NCBI GenBank assembly: GCA_002254745.1
Contig: NJED01000061.1
Location: forward strand, 1-6,405
DNA from: Desulfurococcales archaeon ex4484_217_1
GTDB lineage: Archaea > Thermoproteota > Thermoprotei_A > EX4484-217-1
Direction: 5' to 3'
DNA: 6,405 bases
This document shows positions 1 through 6,064 of the stretch, piece by piece. Each line of letters starts with the position of its first letter. The first letter of the stretch is position 1. The notes below the pieces were generated by a model. It saw nothing but the letters and a program-made list of their open reading frames with translations, was not told the origin of the DNA and made no database searches. The translations under genes and the position numbers were made by a program.

Positions 1-683
1 ATATGTGTGCTGCTCCTGGTGGTAAAACAACCCACCTAGCAGAAATAATGGAAAACAAAGGAATAATTGTCGCCACTGATATAAGCAGGGAGAAAATGAA
101 AGCATTAAGGTCGCATTTGTCAAGAATGGGTGTTGAAAACGTTATAGCCATCAGAATGGATGTGCGAGAAATAAGAAGGCTTAGAAACACATTTACTAAA
201 GTTCTTCTAGATGCTCCCTGTAGTGGCGAAGGACTTATCTCTATAGATCCAGAAAGCATAAGAAGGAGAAGAGTAGAAGACCTCTATATTATGGCGTCTA
301 AGCAAGTAGAACTACTCAAAATAGCATATGAAGTAGTAAAAGAAGACGGAGAAATAGTTTACTCTACATGCTCTATTGCTCCCGAAGAAAACGAATTCGT
401 ATTAAATGAAATACTCAATACTCTTGAAGACAGAATACTAATAGAGAGCCCTGGAATAAACGTAGGAGTACCTGGCTTCACAGAGGTTTTTAACATTAAA
501 TTACGTTCTGACCTAAGAAAGTGCATAAGACTTTACCCCCATAAGCATAGTACGGAAGGCTTCTTCATATGCAAACTTAGAAAAAAATCTATAGTGTTCG
601 CCCCCATACCCAGTAAAATACGAGACGAAGTATTCGCAACATTAGCTCAAATGTTTGGGTACAGGATGGGTACAGGAATGTAA
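1..683 (+). CDS. RNA (cytosine-C5) methyltransferase, NOL1/NOP2/Sun family; 5' end outside window, 3' end frameshifted
   Basis: SAM-dependent enzyme predicted to make 5-methylcytosine in rRNA or tRNA. The window opens inside motif I: bases 1-2 are the end of a codon, probably GAT, giving D-MCAAPGGKT. The first ATG at 3 is therefore internal and not a start; the substrate-binding N-terminal part is off-window. Counting from that Met, the SAM site is residues 1-8, motif IV is DAPCSGEG (70-77, Cys73) and motif VI is YSTCSIAPEENE (120-131, nucleophile Cys123). The usual family ending, RLYPHKHSTEGFF, is at 176-188. After about residue 195 the chain does not stop; it continues in frame into PIPSKIRDEVFATLAQMFGY, which resembles the start of a Nip7-type pre-PUA domain. 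The frame then breaks at an 11-bp tandem duplication and ends RMGTGM-stop. The catalytic core looks intact, so a shortened enzyme could still be active. Family assignment is confident; the exact RNA target is unknown. Confidence 0.9.
   Translation, partial: MCAAPGGKTTHLAEIMENKGIIVATDISREKMKALRSHLSRMGVENVIAIRMDVREIRRLRNTFTKVLLDAPCSGEGLISIDPESIRRRRVEDLYIMASKQVELLKIAYEVVKEDGEIVYSTCSIAPEENEFVLNEILNTLEDRILIESPGINVGVPGFTEVFNIKLRSDLRKCIRLYPHKHSTEGFFICKLRKKSIVFAPIPSKIRDEVFATLAQMFGYRMGTGM
656..677 (+). repeat. Exact 11-bp tandem duplication causing a frameshift
   Basis: TGGGTACAGGA occurs twice with no spacer (656-666 and 667-677). Eleven is not a multiple of three, so the extra copy throws the methyltransferase into a frame that stops at 681-683. 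With one copy removed the codons read atg ttt ggg tac agg aat gta agg tta ttc, which continues directly into the downstream PUA reading frame. Confidence 0.95.
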
Positions 684-1144
684 GGTTATTCTTTAAGAAT
701 AAAAAGCTATTAATAACCAAAGGCGGTCCTAGGCAGGAGGTATTTGCAGTAACTATTGAGCAATTTAATTTCATATTTAATAAAGTAAAAACAGTACTTG
801 GAAGAGAACCTTACTGCGCCGGAGTATTTGTAGGCATATATGGTAAGAAGTTCAAACCGAGCTTGGACATTTGCGAAAAACTTTTCAAAATGGCTAAAAG
901 GAATGCGATAATGATAAATGAGCAAGCGGCTATTCTCTTTAGCTACGGTAGAGACGTAATGTTAAAAAGCGTAACCAAAGTATATGAACCTTTACATGAA
1001 ATAGTAGTTGTCATAGATCCTCAAGAAAATGTTGTTGGACTTTGCAAGCTAATTATGAGAAACCTTATCAAAACGCTCTGTAGTGAACGTATAGTATGTG
1101 AAAACATCATAGATAAAGGTTGGTACCTAAGGAAAGGACATTAA
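684..1144 (+). pseudogene. Out-of-frame C-terminal Nip7-like PUA domain of the methyltransferase
   Basis: This stretch is open in frame 2 for about 150 codons and ends at TAA 1142-1144, but it has no ATG, GTG or TTG before the TTG at 863, which lies inside the domain. Its translation begins NVRLFFKNKKLLITKGG and continues through YCAGVFVGIYGKKFKPSL, AAILFSYGRDVMLKSV and IDKGWYLRKGH. From memory of the family this matches Nip7-type proteins (compare human NIP7 FLYGNHVLKS and DIGEYVRHE) and the Nip7-like domain on bacterial RsmF. It would bind RNA and position the substrate for the methyltransferase. Deleting one copy of the 11-bp repeat at 656-677 joins it in frame to the upstream gene (MFGY-RNVRLFF), giving about 376 residues in the window. 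The 93-codon reading from TTG 863 would be half a domain and is unlikely to be the real product. Alternatives are a slipped or frameshifted read-through product, or a sequence error. Confidence 0.8.
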
Positions 1145-1157
1145 AACTTAAATTCCA
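1143..1157 (+). promoter_or_regulatory. Possible archaeal TATA box for the FKBP gene
   Basis: The AT-rich run around aaaacttaaattcc sits 52-66 bases before the chosen ATG, in the only gap (64 bases) between the PUA stop and the FKBP gene. An archaeal start site about 25 bases downstream would leave a 5' leader of roughly 30 bases, enough to include the ribosome-binding site seen there. The match to a TATA consensus is weak, and transcription from upstream is equally possible. Confidence 0.3.
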
Positions 1158-1196
1158 AAAGAGAAATAGGGCAATAACTGAACATAGAGAACCTTG

Positions 1197-1204
1197 GAAG
1201 GTGA
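1197..1204 (+). promoter_or_regulatory. Ribosome-binding site that decides the FKBP start
   Basis: GAAGGTGA matches most of the archaeal anti-SD complement (GGAGGTGA) and ends 4 bases before ATG 1209. The in-frame TTG at 1194 lies immediately upstream of this site with no ribosome-binding site of its own, so ATG 1209 is the better start. Confidence 0.75.
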
Positions 1205-1208
1205 GTAC

Positions 1209-1949
1209 ATGCCCTTTGAGAGAAACGATTTCATACTAATAGACTATATAGCTACAGTTAAGGAAACCGGGGAACTCATAGATGCAACGATAGCTGATGT
1301 AGCTAAGAAGCATAAAAAATATAGTGAAGGAAAAGTGTACGAACCACTGCTTGTGATACTAGGTGAGCATAGAGTAGTAGAAGGTCTTGAAGAAGAACTC
1401 GCGAAAATGAATATTGGCGAGGAAAAAACCATCGAAGTACCTCCCGAAAAAGCTTATGGCAGAAGAGATCCGAATAAAGTAAAATTAATGCCCTTAAGAA
1501 ACTTCACAAGAAGAGGGATATATCCTAAGGTAGGTGAAGTAGTAGAAATAAACGGCGTCCCAGCAACTATTAGAAATATTACTGGAGGAAGAGTAATAGT
1601 AGATTTTAACCATCCCTTGGCAGGGAAAACGATAGTTTACCAGGTTAAGGTTCTCAAGAAAATAGAAGACCCTTTGGAAAAAGTAAAGTACTTGCTTCAT
1701 AGGAGATTAAAGAACATACCTCCAGATAAGTTCACAGTAAAAATAGTTGAAGGTTCTTTAAGGGTGGAGATGCCTAAGGAAGCGTATCTTATAGATAATG
1801 TTCAATACGTAAAGCAGACAGTTGTAAAGGAAATAGAGAAATACGTATCCATAGCGCCAACTGTAGAGTTTGTAGAAAAACACACTATAAAACTACCTGA
1901 AGTGCAGCCCGTTTCTGAGAAAAAGGTTGAAGCTAAGAACACCGGTTAA
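1209..1949 (+). CDS. Long-type archaeal FKBP peptidyl-prolyl cis-trans isomerase with flap insert and C-terminal domain
   Basis: Cytosolic folding factor predicted to catalyse prolyl isomerisation and to act as a chaperone, like archaeal FKBP26 and bacterial SlyD. From ATG 1209 the protein is 246 residues. Residues 5-82 form the first FKBP half (FILIDYIATV, GELIDAT, VVEGLEEELAKMNIGE, VPPEKAYG). Residues about 84-135 are the insert-in-flap domain, the chaperone part. The fold closes at 133-149 with FNHPLAGKTIVYQVKVL. Residues about 154-225 are the extra C-terminal domain of the long archaeal type, and the last 20 or so are a charged tail (EKKVEAKNTG). Length fits the long family rather than the roughly 150-residue short one. 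No signal peptide is visible. The gene starts 64 bases after the PUA fragment, ends with tandem stops (TAATAA), and its last 17 bases overlap the convergent UPF0179 gene. Confidence 0.93.
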   Translation: MPFERNDFILIDYIATVKETGELIDATIADVAKKHKKYSEGKVYEPLLVILGEHRVVEGLEEELAKMNIGEEKTIEVPPEKAYGRRDPNKVKLMPLRNFTRRGIYPKVGEVVEINGVPATIRNITGGRVIVDFNHPLAGKTIVYQVKVLKKIEDPLEKVKYLLHRRLKNIPPDKFTVKIVEGSLRVEMPKEAYLIDNVQYVKQTVVKEIEKYVSIAPTVEFVEKHTIKLPEVQPVSEKKVEAKNTG

Positions 1950-2382
1950 TAAGTACTTTTGATAGTGACAGATTTCTTGGGCAATTTATTTTACCATATA
2001 TTTTCACTATTTTACATTTATCACCACTTTTTAGCCCTACGGGACTACATAGTTCGTAATTTATACATGACAGTTTAGAGCAATTGATAGGATGAAATGT
2101 GATTATGGCGCCCTCTATGGCGTATGATGTACGTATAGCTACTTCTAATGGTGCTTCTCTGACTTCTACAACTGCTAAGTCTATGTTTAGCGCTTTACAT
2201 TTATGTTTTTTCTTTCTAACATTAATTACTTCATATACTCTGCCTTTCTTGAGATTGCCTATACAGACGTTATATAATGGACATAACTTACATTGCTCAT
2301 AAACTTGCCCTTCAAAGAGAAACTTGTATCCTTTCCTAGCGTTTTCTACAGAGATTAACGTTATTATTTTCCCCTGTATCAT
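1933..2382 (-). CDS. UPF0179 family Cys-rich protein
   Basis: Archaeal conserved protein of unknown function, 149 residues, close to the family's usual length as I recall it. It has ten cysteines, eight in two matching groups: C31-x2-C34-x5-C40-x21-C62 and C101-x4-C106-x5-C112-x21-C134. Around them the two halves share further residues: LKKG (44-47) against LKSG (117-120), then YEVINV against CKIVKI. This suggests an internally duplicated metal-binding unit (zinc or Fe-S), which is inference. The start is ATG 2382, preceded five bases away by a strong ribosome-binding site, AGGAGATGAG (2397-2388). It lies 23 bases downstream of egsA on the same strand and is probably cotranscribed with it. 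Its 3' end runs 17 bases into the convergent FKBP gene. There is no membrane segment or signal peptide. Family call is confident; role unknown. Confidence 0.88.
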   Translation of the reverse strand: MIQGKIITLISVENARKGYKFLFEGQVYEQCKLCPLYNVCIGNLKKGRVYEVINVRKKKHKCKALNIDLAVVEVREAPLEVAIRTSYAIEGAIITFHPINCSKLSCINYELCSPVGLKSGDKCKIVKIYGKINCPRNLSLSKVLINRCS

Positions 2383-2387
2383 AGTAT

Positions 2388-2397
2388 CTCATCTCCT
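2388..2397 (-). promoter_or_regulatory. Strong ribosome-binding site for the UPF0179 gene
   Basis: Reverse strand AGGAGATGAG, five bases before ATG 2382, is a near-perfect match to the archaeal anti-SD complement GGAGGTGA. It lies in the 23-base gap after egsA, which supports internal re-initiation within a two-gene transcript. Confidence 0.8.
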
Positions 2398-2405
2398 AAA
2401 TGTTA

Positions 2406-3485
2406 CTAGTCAATGACTCCAGTTTTTCTTGCAAGGTTCTCAGCTGCTTCCCACGTTAAACCTGATTCTCCGAGAATAGTGTACCTTTCCGGCCTAATCT
2501 TGTGAGCTATTGTCAGTGCCTTGATTATATAGTAGTCATCTATACCTAACTCCTTAGCTGTAGTAGGTGCCCCCACTTCTCGCAATGTTTTCCTTATTTT
2601 TCTCCAGTTCTTACCATGTAAATAAGCCATCATAATTGTACCTACACCACATTGTTCTCCATGAAGTGCAGGCTTAGGAGCTACAATATCTAATGCATGG
2701 CTAAAAAGGTGCTCAGAACCGCTAGCTGGTCTAGAAGAGCCGGCTATGTGCATTGCTATACCGCTGCTTATGAGAGCCTCCATAACAACTCGTACAGATT
2801 CTTCCGTTCCTCTACGTATAATTGAAGCATAGTTTATTACGTGTTTTGCTGAAAGCAGAGCTAAAGAAGCTGCATAGTCACCATAGTACTCATTTTTTAA
2901 CTTATGTGCAAGTCTCCAATCTAGGACAGCTGTAAACTTAGCTATTAAATCACCTACACCAGATGCCAATAATCTATAAGGTGCTTTAGCTATGATTTCA
3001 GTGTCAGCAATTATAGCTACAGGGCCTTCAACCTTAATCGATGTTGGCCTCTCTAGACCTTTAATTGAAGCGAAAGGAGAAGCTATTCCATCATGTGAAG
3101 CTGCTGTAGGAACGCTTACGAAGGGCCTACCTAGACTTGTGGCTATGTACTTCGCTGTATCTATAGATTTACCGCCGCCAAAACCCACAATAACATCGTA
3201 TTTTTCATTCTGTACCCGACTTAGCAGATCCTTTAAATAGTTTATATTTGTGCCTTTAGTTATGAGATAATCTACATTAAACCCTCCGTTTTCAAGTATT
3301 TGTATAATTTCTTTCCCATATAATTTAATAAGATTAGGGCCTGTAATTAGCAACACGTTTTTCCCAAGCTCTAAATCCTTAAAGTATTGGGGAATCTGTT
3401 TACTAACGCCCTTACCTATAACTATTTTACGAGGAAGCTTAATAACATGAATATGTGCTTCTTTCCCCACTAAGCTCCCTCCCAT
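2406..3485 (-). CDS. egsA: sn-glycerol-1-phosphate dehydrogenase
   Basis: Reduces dihydroxyacetone phosphate to sn-glycerol-1-phosphate with NAD(P)H, setting the stereochemistry of the archaeal lipid backbone; cytosolic and metal-dependent. The 359-residue protein belongs to the iron-type alcohol dehydrogenase / glycerol dehydrogenase fold. Residues 15-100 are the Rossmann-like part (IKLPRKIVIGKG at 15-26). The nucleotide-binding GFGGGKSIDTAKY is at 101-113 and the substrate-site PTAASHDG at 126-133. Likely Zn ligands are Asp179 (SGVGDLI), His259 (GSEHLFSHALD) and His275 (LHGEQCG); all are present. Start is ambiguous. ATG 3485 sits where a leaderless transcript from the TATA box at 3507-3515 would begin. 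GTG 3470, five codons on, has a G-rich SD (GGGAGGGAG) five bases before it and would give a protein beginning nearer the conserved part. Stop TAG is at 2406-2408, followed 23 bases later by the UPF0179 gene. Confidence 0.96.
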   Translation of the reverse strand: MGGSLVGKEAHIHVIKLPRKIVIGKGVSKQIPQYFKDLELGKNVLLITGPNLIKLYGKEIIQILENGGFNVDYLITKGTNINYLKDLLSRVQNEKYDVIVGFGGGKSIDTAKYIATSLGRPFVSVPTAASHDGIASPFASIKGLERPTSIKVEGPVAIIADTEIIAKAPYRLLASGVGDLIAKFTAVLDWRLAHKLKNEYYGDYAASLALLSAKHVINYASIIRRGTEESVRVVMEALISSGIAMHIAGSSRPASGSEHLFSHALDIVAPKPALHGEQCGVGTIMMAYLHGKNWRKIRKTLREVGAPTTAKELGIDDYYIIKALTIAHKIRPERYTILGESGLTWEAAENLARKTGVID

Positions 3486-3506
3486 ATCTTTTTAAGGACA
3501 ACAAAT

Positions 3507-3515
3507 CTTATATAG
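3507..3515. promoter_or_regulatory. TATA box in the divergent egsA / psmB gap
   Basis: The 9-mer CTTATATAG on the + strand reads CTATATAAG on the - strand, so it resembles a TATA box both ways. On the - strand it lies about 22-30 bases before ATG 3485, the spacing of a leaderless archaeal egsA promoter. On the + strand it would start transcription near 3537-3540, giving the proteasome gene a leader of about 50 bases. Only 102 bases separate the two starts, so shared or competing use is plausible. Confidence 0.6.
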
Positions 3516-3558
3516 ATGTAATCCAATGATATGGTAACACGGCTGGTTAGTTTCTTTC

Positions 3559-3579
3559 TAAAGTACAGTTAAAGTAAGT
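3559..3579 (+). repeat. Imperfect 11-base tandem repeat just before the proteasome beta reading frame
   Basis: TAAAGTACAGT (3559-3569) is followed at once by TAAAGTAAGT (3570-3579), the same unit lacking one C. Each copy contributes stop codons, so the repeat helps to close the frames upstream of the beta subunit (TAA at 3559, 3570 and 3575). It could be chance in AT-rich leader DNA. Confidence 0.5.
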
Positions 3580-3587
3580 GGGATGGG

Positions 3588-4169
3588 GTGGTTTTAGCAG
3601 CTGATAAAAGAGCTACCGCAGGCTACTATATTGCACATAAGAAGGTTAAGAAAATAGCTAAAATAGATAAGAGAGCTGCTTTAACAATATCAGGGCTTGT
3701 TGCTGACGCGCAAATGTTAGCTGATATTGTTAAAGCCGAAATAGAGTACTATAAGCTCACAGCAAATAGGGATTTAACAATAAAAAGTATGGCATCAATT
3801 CTCTCTAACATTATATTCTCGAGAGCAAGAACACTACCATACATTGTTCAATTAATAGTAGCAGGATACGATACTGAACCGAGAATATACACATTAGACT
3901 GGTTTGGAACAGTAACTGAGGAAAAATATGTTGCCACGGGATCGGGTTCTCCTATAGCTATAAGCATTATTGAATCATCATACCATGACAATTTAAGCTT
4001 GAACGAGGCTGTAGCAATAGCTGTAAAAGCAGTAAACGCCGCTATGAAAAGAGATGTAGCTTCAGGAGAAGGCGTAGATGTTGTTGCAGTAACTAAAGGA
4101 GGCTATAGGGAACTTAGCAAGGAGGAAGTAGAAAAAATAATTTCAAGCATGGGGAAGAAAGAAGCATGA
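3588..4169 (+). CDS. psmB: 20S proteasome beta subunit lacking its N-terminal Thr1 segment
   Basis: Subunit of the inner rings of the archaeal 20S proteasome, an N-terminal-nucleophile protease. The only usable start is GTG 3588, preceded by a weak G-rich run, giving 193 residues. These correspond to mature beta positions 12 onward: VLAADKRATAGYY (2-14), HKKVKKI with the Lys33 equivalent at 22, SGLVADAQ (35-42), PYIVQLIVAGYD (84-95), ATGSGSP with the Ser129 equivalent at 119, and KRDVASGEGVD with the Asp166 and Ser169 equivalents at 156 and 159. The Asp17 equivalent is residue 6. The propeptide and the TTTVG segment with catalytic Thr1 are missing, and no frame upstream encodes them before stops at 3559-3577 or the divergent egsA gene. 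As written it cannot self-process or cleave; it might be a structural beta subunit or a damaged copy. It overlaps aCPSF1 by four bases. Confidence 0.9.
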   Translation: MVLAADKRATAGYYIAHKKVKKIAKIDKRAALTISGLVADAQMLADIVKAEIEYYKLTANRDLTIKSMASILSNIIFSRARTLPYIVQLIVAGYDTEPRIYTLDWFGTVTEEKYVATGSGSPIAISIIESSYHDNLSLNEAVAIAVKAVNAAMKRDVASGEGVDVVAVTKGGYRELSKEEVEKIISSMGKKEA

Positions 4170-6064
4170 TAAACGTCTACGAGTACATAAAGAACACGGT
4201 AGTCTCACTAATGCCTCCTGAAGCACAAATAACCAAAATAGAGCTTGAAGGCCCCGAAATAGCTGTTTACGTGAAAAATGTTGAAGCAGTAATTAAAAGC
4301 TCAGACGTTATAAAGAAAATAGCTAAAACGATAAAGAAACGTGTTGTTATAAGAACAGATCCAAGTGTTAGAAAATCCGAAAAACAGACCCGTGAAATTA
4401 TAACTAAAATAATACCTAAAGAAGCAGATATTAGAAGCATAGAATTCGACCATACCTTAGGGGAAATAGTAATAAAAACAGCTAAACCCGGGCTTGTCAT
4501 AGGTAAGGGAGGAAACTTACTTAGGAAAATATTGCTGGAAACCGGCTGGAGACCAAATATCGTAAGAGCGCCTCCTAAAGAAACAAAAACCCTAACCAGT
4601 GTCTTACAGATACTTCTAGCAAAGAGCGAGTATAGGTTAAACGTACTGAGAAGTGTAGGGCATAGAATTCACAGATCCCCGCTATTTAAAAGCACTTATG
4701 TAAGAATAACTGCTCTTGGAGGATTCAGAGAAGTAGGTAGAACAGCAATACTTGTTGAAACAGCTGAAAGCAAAGTATTACTAGATGTAGGGCTAAACCC
4801 TGGTGCAGCAAGCCCAATAAATGCCTATCCAAGATTTGACCTAGCGGACTTCGACATTACATCATTAGACGCTGTTGTAATAACACATGCGCACCTAGAT
4901 CACTGCGGTTTAGTACCTTACCTATTCAAATATGGTTACGAGGGCCCAATATATACGACTAAAGCCACAAGAGATCTTATGGTATTAATGCTTCAAGACC
5001 TCTTGGAAATAGCTGAAAGAGAGAACAAGTACATACCCTATAGTATAAGAGAAGTTAGGAAAATGCTACTACACACTATACCCCTAAATTACGGAGAAGT
5101 AACAGATATAGCACCCGATATTAGAGTTACACTTTACAATGCAGGCCACATATTAGGCTCCGCTATGGTGCATTTACACATAGGTGAGGGCTTACATAAC
5201 ATAGTATTTACTGGAGATTTTAAGTATTGTAGAACACGGCTACTACCACGTGCTAACGACAGATTTCCAAGAGCAGAAACGTTAATCATGGAGAGCACCT
5301 ACGGTACAGACTACCTACCTCCAAGAGATGAAGCAGAAAGAGAACTCATAAGCAAAGTAAAGAAAATTATAGAGAAGAAAGGTAAGGTGCTTATCCCGGT
5401 GTTTGCTGTTGGTAGAGGTCAGGAAGTAATGCTTGTGCTAATAAATGGTATAAATAAGGGGTTGCTACCTAAAGTCCCCATATACGTTGACGGTATGATA
5501 GATGAAGTCACCTCAATACATGCCGTATACCCCGAGTTACTATCGGAGGAAGTTAAGGAGTCAATATACAGGGGGGAGAATCCTTTCGAAGCTGAATACA
5601 TTAAGAAAGTAGAGCATAGAGATGAGAGAAGAGCAATAGTAGACTCTGATGAACCAGCAATAATACTGGCGACATCAGGTATGCTAACCGGAGGTCCTTC
5701 TGTAGAGTATTTAAAGATGATGGCTAGGGATGAAGAAAACGCTCTAATATTCGTAAGCTACCAGGTTGAAGGAACTTTAGGTAGGAAAATAAAAGATGGC
5801 CAACGTGAGATAGTAACTTTCACCCCGGAAGGAAAGATAGAAGTTTTGAAGATAAAGCTTAAAGTGTTTAGCATTGAAGGTTTTTCAGGCCACTCAGATA
5901 GAAGACAGTTACTTTCATTCTTAAATAATATTTCACCGAAACCTGAGAGAGTAATACTGATCCATGGGGAAGAAAGCAAGGTACTAGCTTTAGCAAACAC
6001 TGTTAGGAGAATGGGGTTTGAAGTACATGCACCACGCATAATGGATAGTTTAAGAGTAGCTTAG
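4166..6064 (+). CDS. KH-domain beta-CASP ribonuclease aCPSF1 / transcription termination factor FttA
   Basis: Zinc-dependent archaeal homologue of CPSF73. It is both endo- and 5'-3' exoribonuclease, and is known as FttA for cutting nascent RNA and releasing RNA polymerase at U-rich ends. The 632-residue chain is full length. Residues 1-70 are the family-specific N-terminal KH-like domain and about 71-140 the second KH, with GxxG as GKGG at 113-116. The metallo-beta-lactamase domain follows: HAHLDH (241-246), GHILGSA (327-333), FTGDFKY (348-354) and ESTYG (376-380). The beta-CASP part has GRGQE (416-420), ATSGMLTGGP (502-511) and SYQVEGTLGRKI (531-542). Late motifs are FSGHSD (573-578) and LIHGEE (598-603). 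All metal ligands I expect are present. ATG 4166 overlaps the psmB stop (ATGA), indicating translational coupling; psmB-aCPSF1 adjacency recurs in archaea. The stop TAG overlaps the stop of the convergent PUA gene. Confidence 0.97.
   Translation: MINVYEYIKNTVVSLMPPEAQITKIELEGPEIAVYVKNVEAVIKSSDVIKKIAKTIKKRVVIRTDPSVRKSEKQTREIITKIIPKEADIRSIEFDHTLGEIVIKTAKPGLVIGKGGNLLRKILLETGWRPNIVRAPPKETKTLTSVLQILLAKSEYRLNVLRSVGHRIHRSPLFKSTYVRITALGGFREVGRTAILVETAESKVLLDVGLNPGAASPINAYPRFDLADFDITSLDAVVITHAHLDHCGLVPYLFKYGYEGPIYTTKATRDLMVLMLQDLLEIAERENKYIPYSIREVRKMLLHTIPLNYGEVTDIAPDIRVTLYNAGHILGSAMVHLHIGEGLHNIVFTGDFKYCRTRLLPRANDRFPRAETLIMESTYGTDYLPPRDEAERELISKVKKIIEKKGKVLIPVFAVGRGQEVMLVLINGINKGLLPKVPIYVDGMIDEVTSIHAVYPELLSEEVKESIYRGENPFEAEYIKKVEHRDERRAIVDSDEPAIILATSGMLTGGPSVEYLKMMARDEENALIFVSYQVEGTLGRKIKDGQREIVTFTPEGKIEVLKIKLKVFSIEGFSGHSDRRQLLSFLNNISPKPERVILIHGEESKVLALANTVRRMGFEVHAPRIMDSLRVA

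Noticed and set aside
710..925. Reverse-strand reading frames across the PUA fragment and methyltransferase end (also 589-774)
   Set aside because: The + strand carries the recognisable Nip7 motifs; these reverse frames show nothing.
863..1144. A separate 93-codon gene starting at TTG 863
   Set aside because: The start lies inside the Nip7-like domain, has no ribosome-binding site, and the same frame is clearly coding for about 60 codons upstream.
1194..1208. TTG 1194 as the FKBP start
   Set aside because: It lies immediately upstream of the ribosome-binding site that serves ATG 1209 and adds only five residues unlike the family.
1145..1208. tRNA or small RNA in the gaps between genes
   Set aside because: No cloverleaf, T-loop motif or box C/D pattern was seen in the short intergenic segments (1145-1208, 2383-2405, 3486-3587).
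2099..2302. Small + strand reading frame within UPF0179
   Set aside because: Antisense to a recognisable family gene, with no family features of its own.
3562..3585. A frame-1 trace (S-T-V-K-V-S) as the lost Thr1 region of psmB
   Set aside because: It lacks the TTTVG pattern, follows directly on a stop at 3559, and does not join the beta frame at the right distance, so I could not support it.
4267..4500. Reverse-strand reading frames inside aCPSF1 (also at 5419-5601 and 5758-6039)
   Set aside because: Compositional shadows of a full-length conserved gene; no motif, start signal or context.
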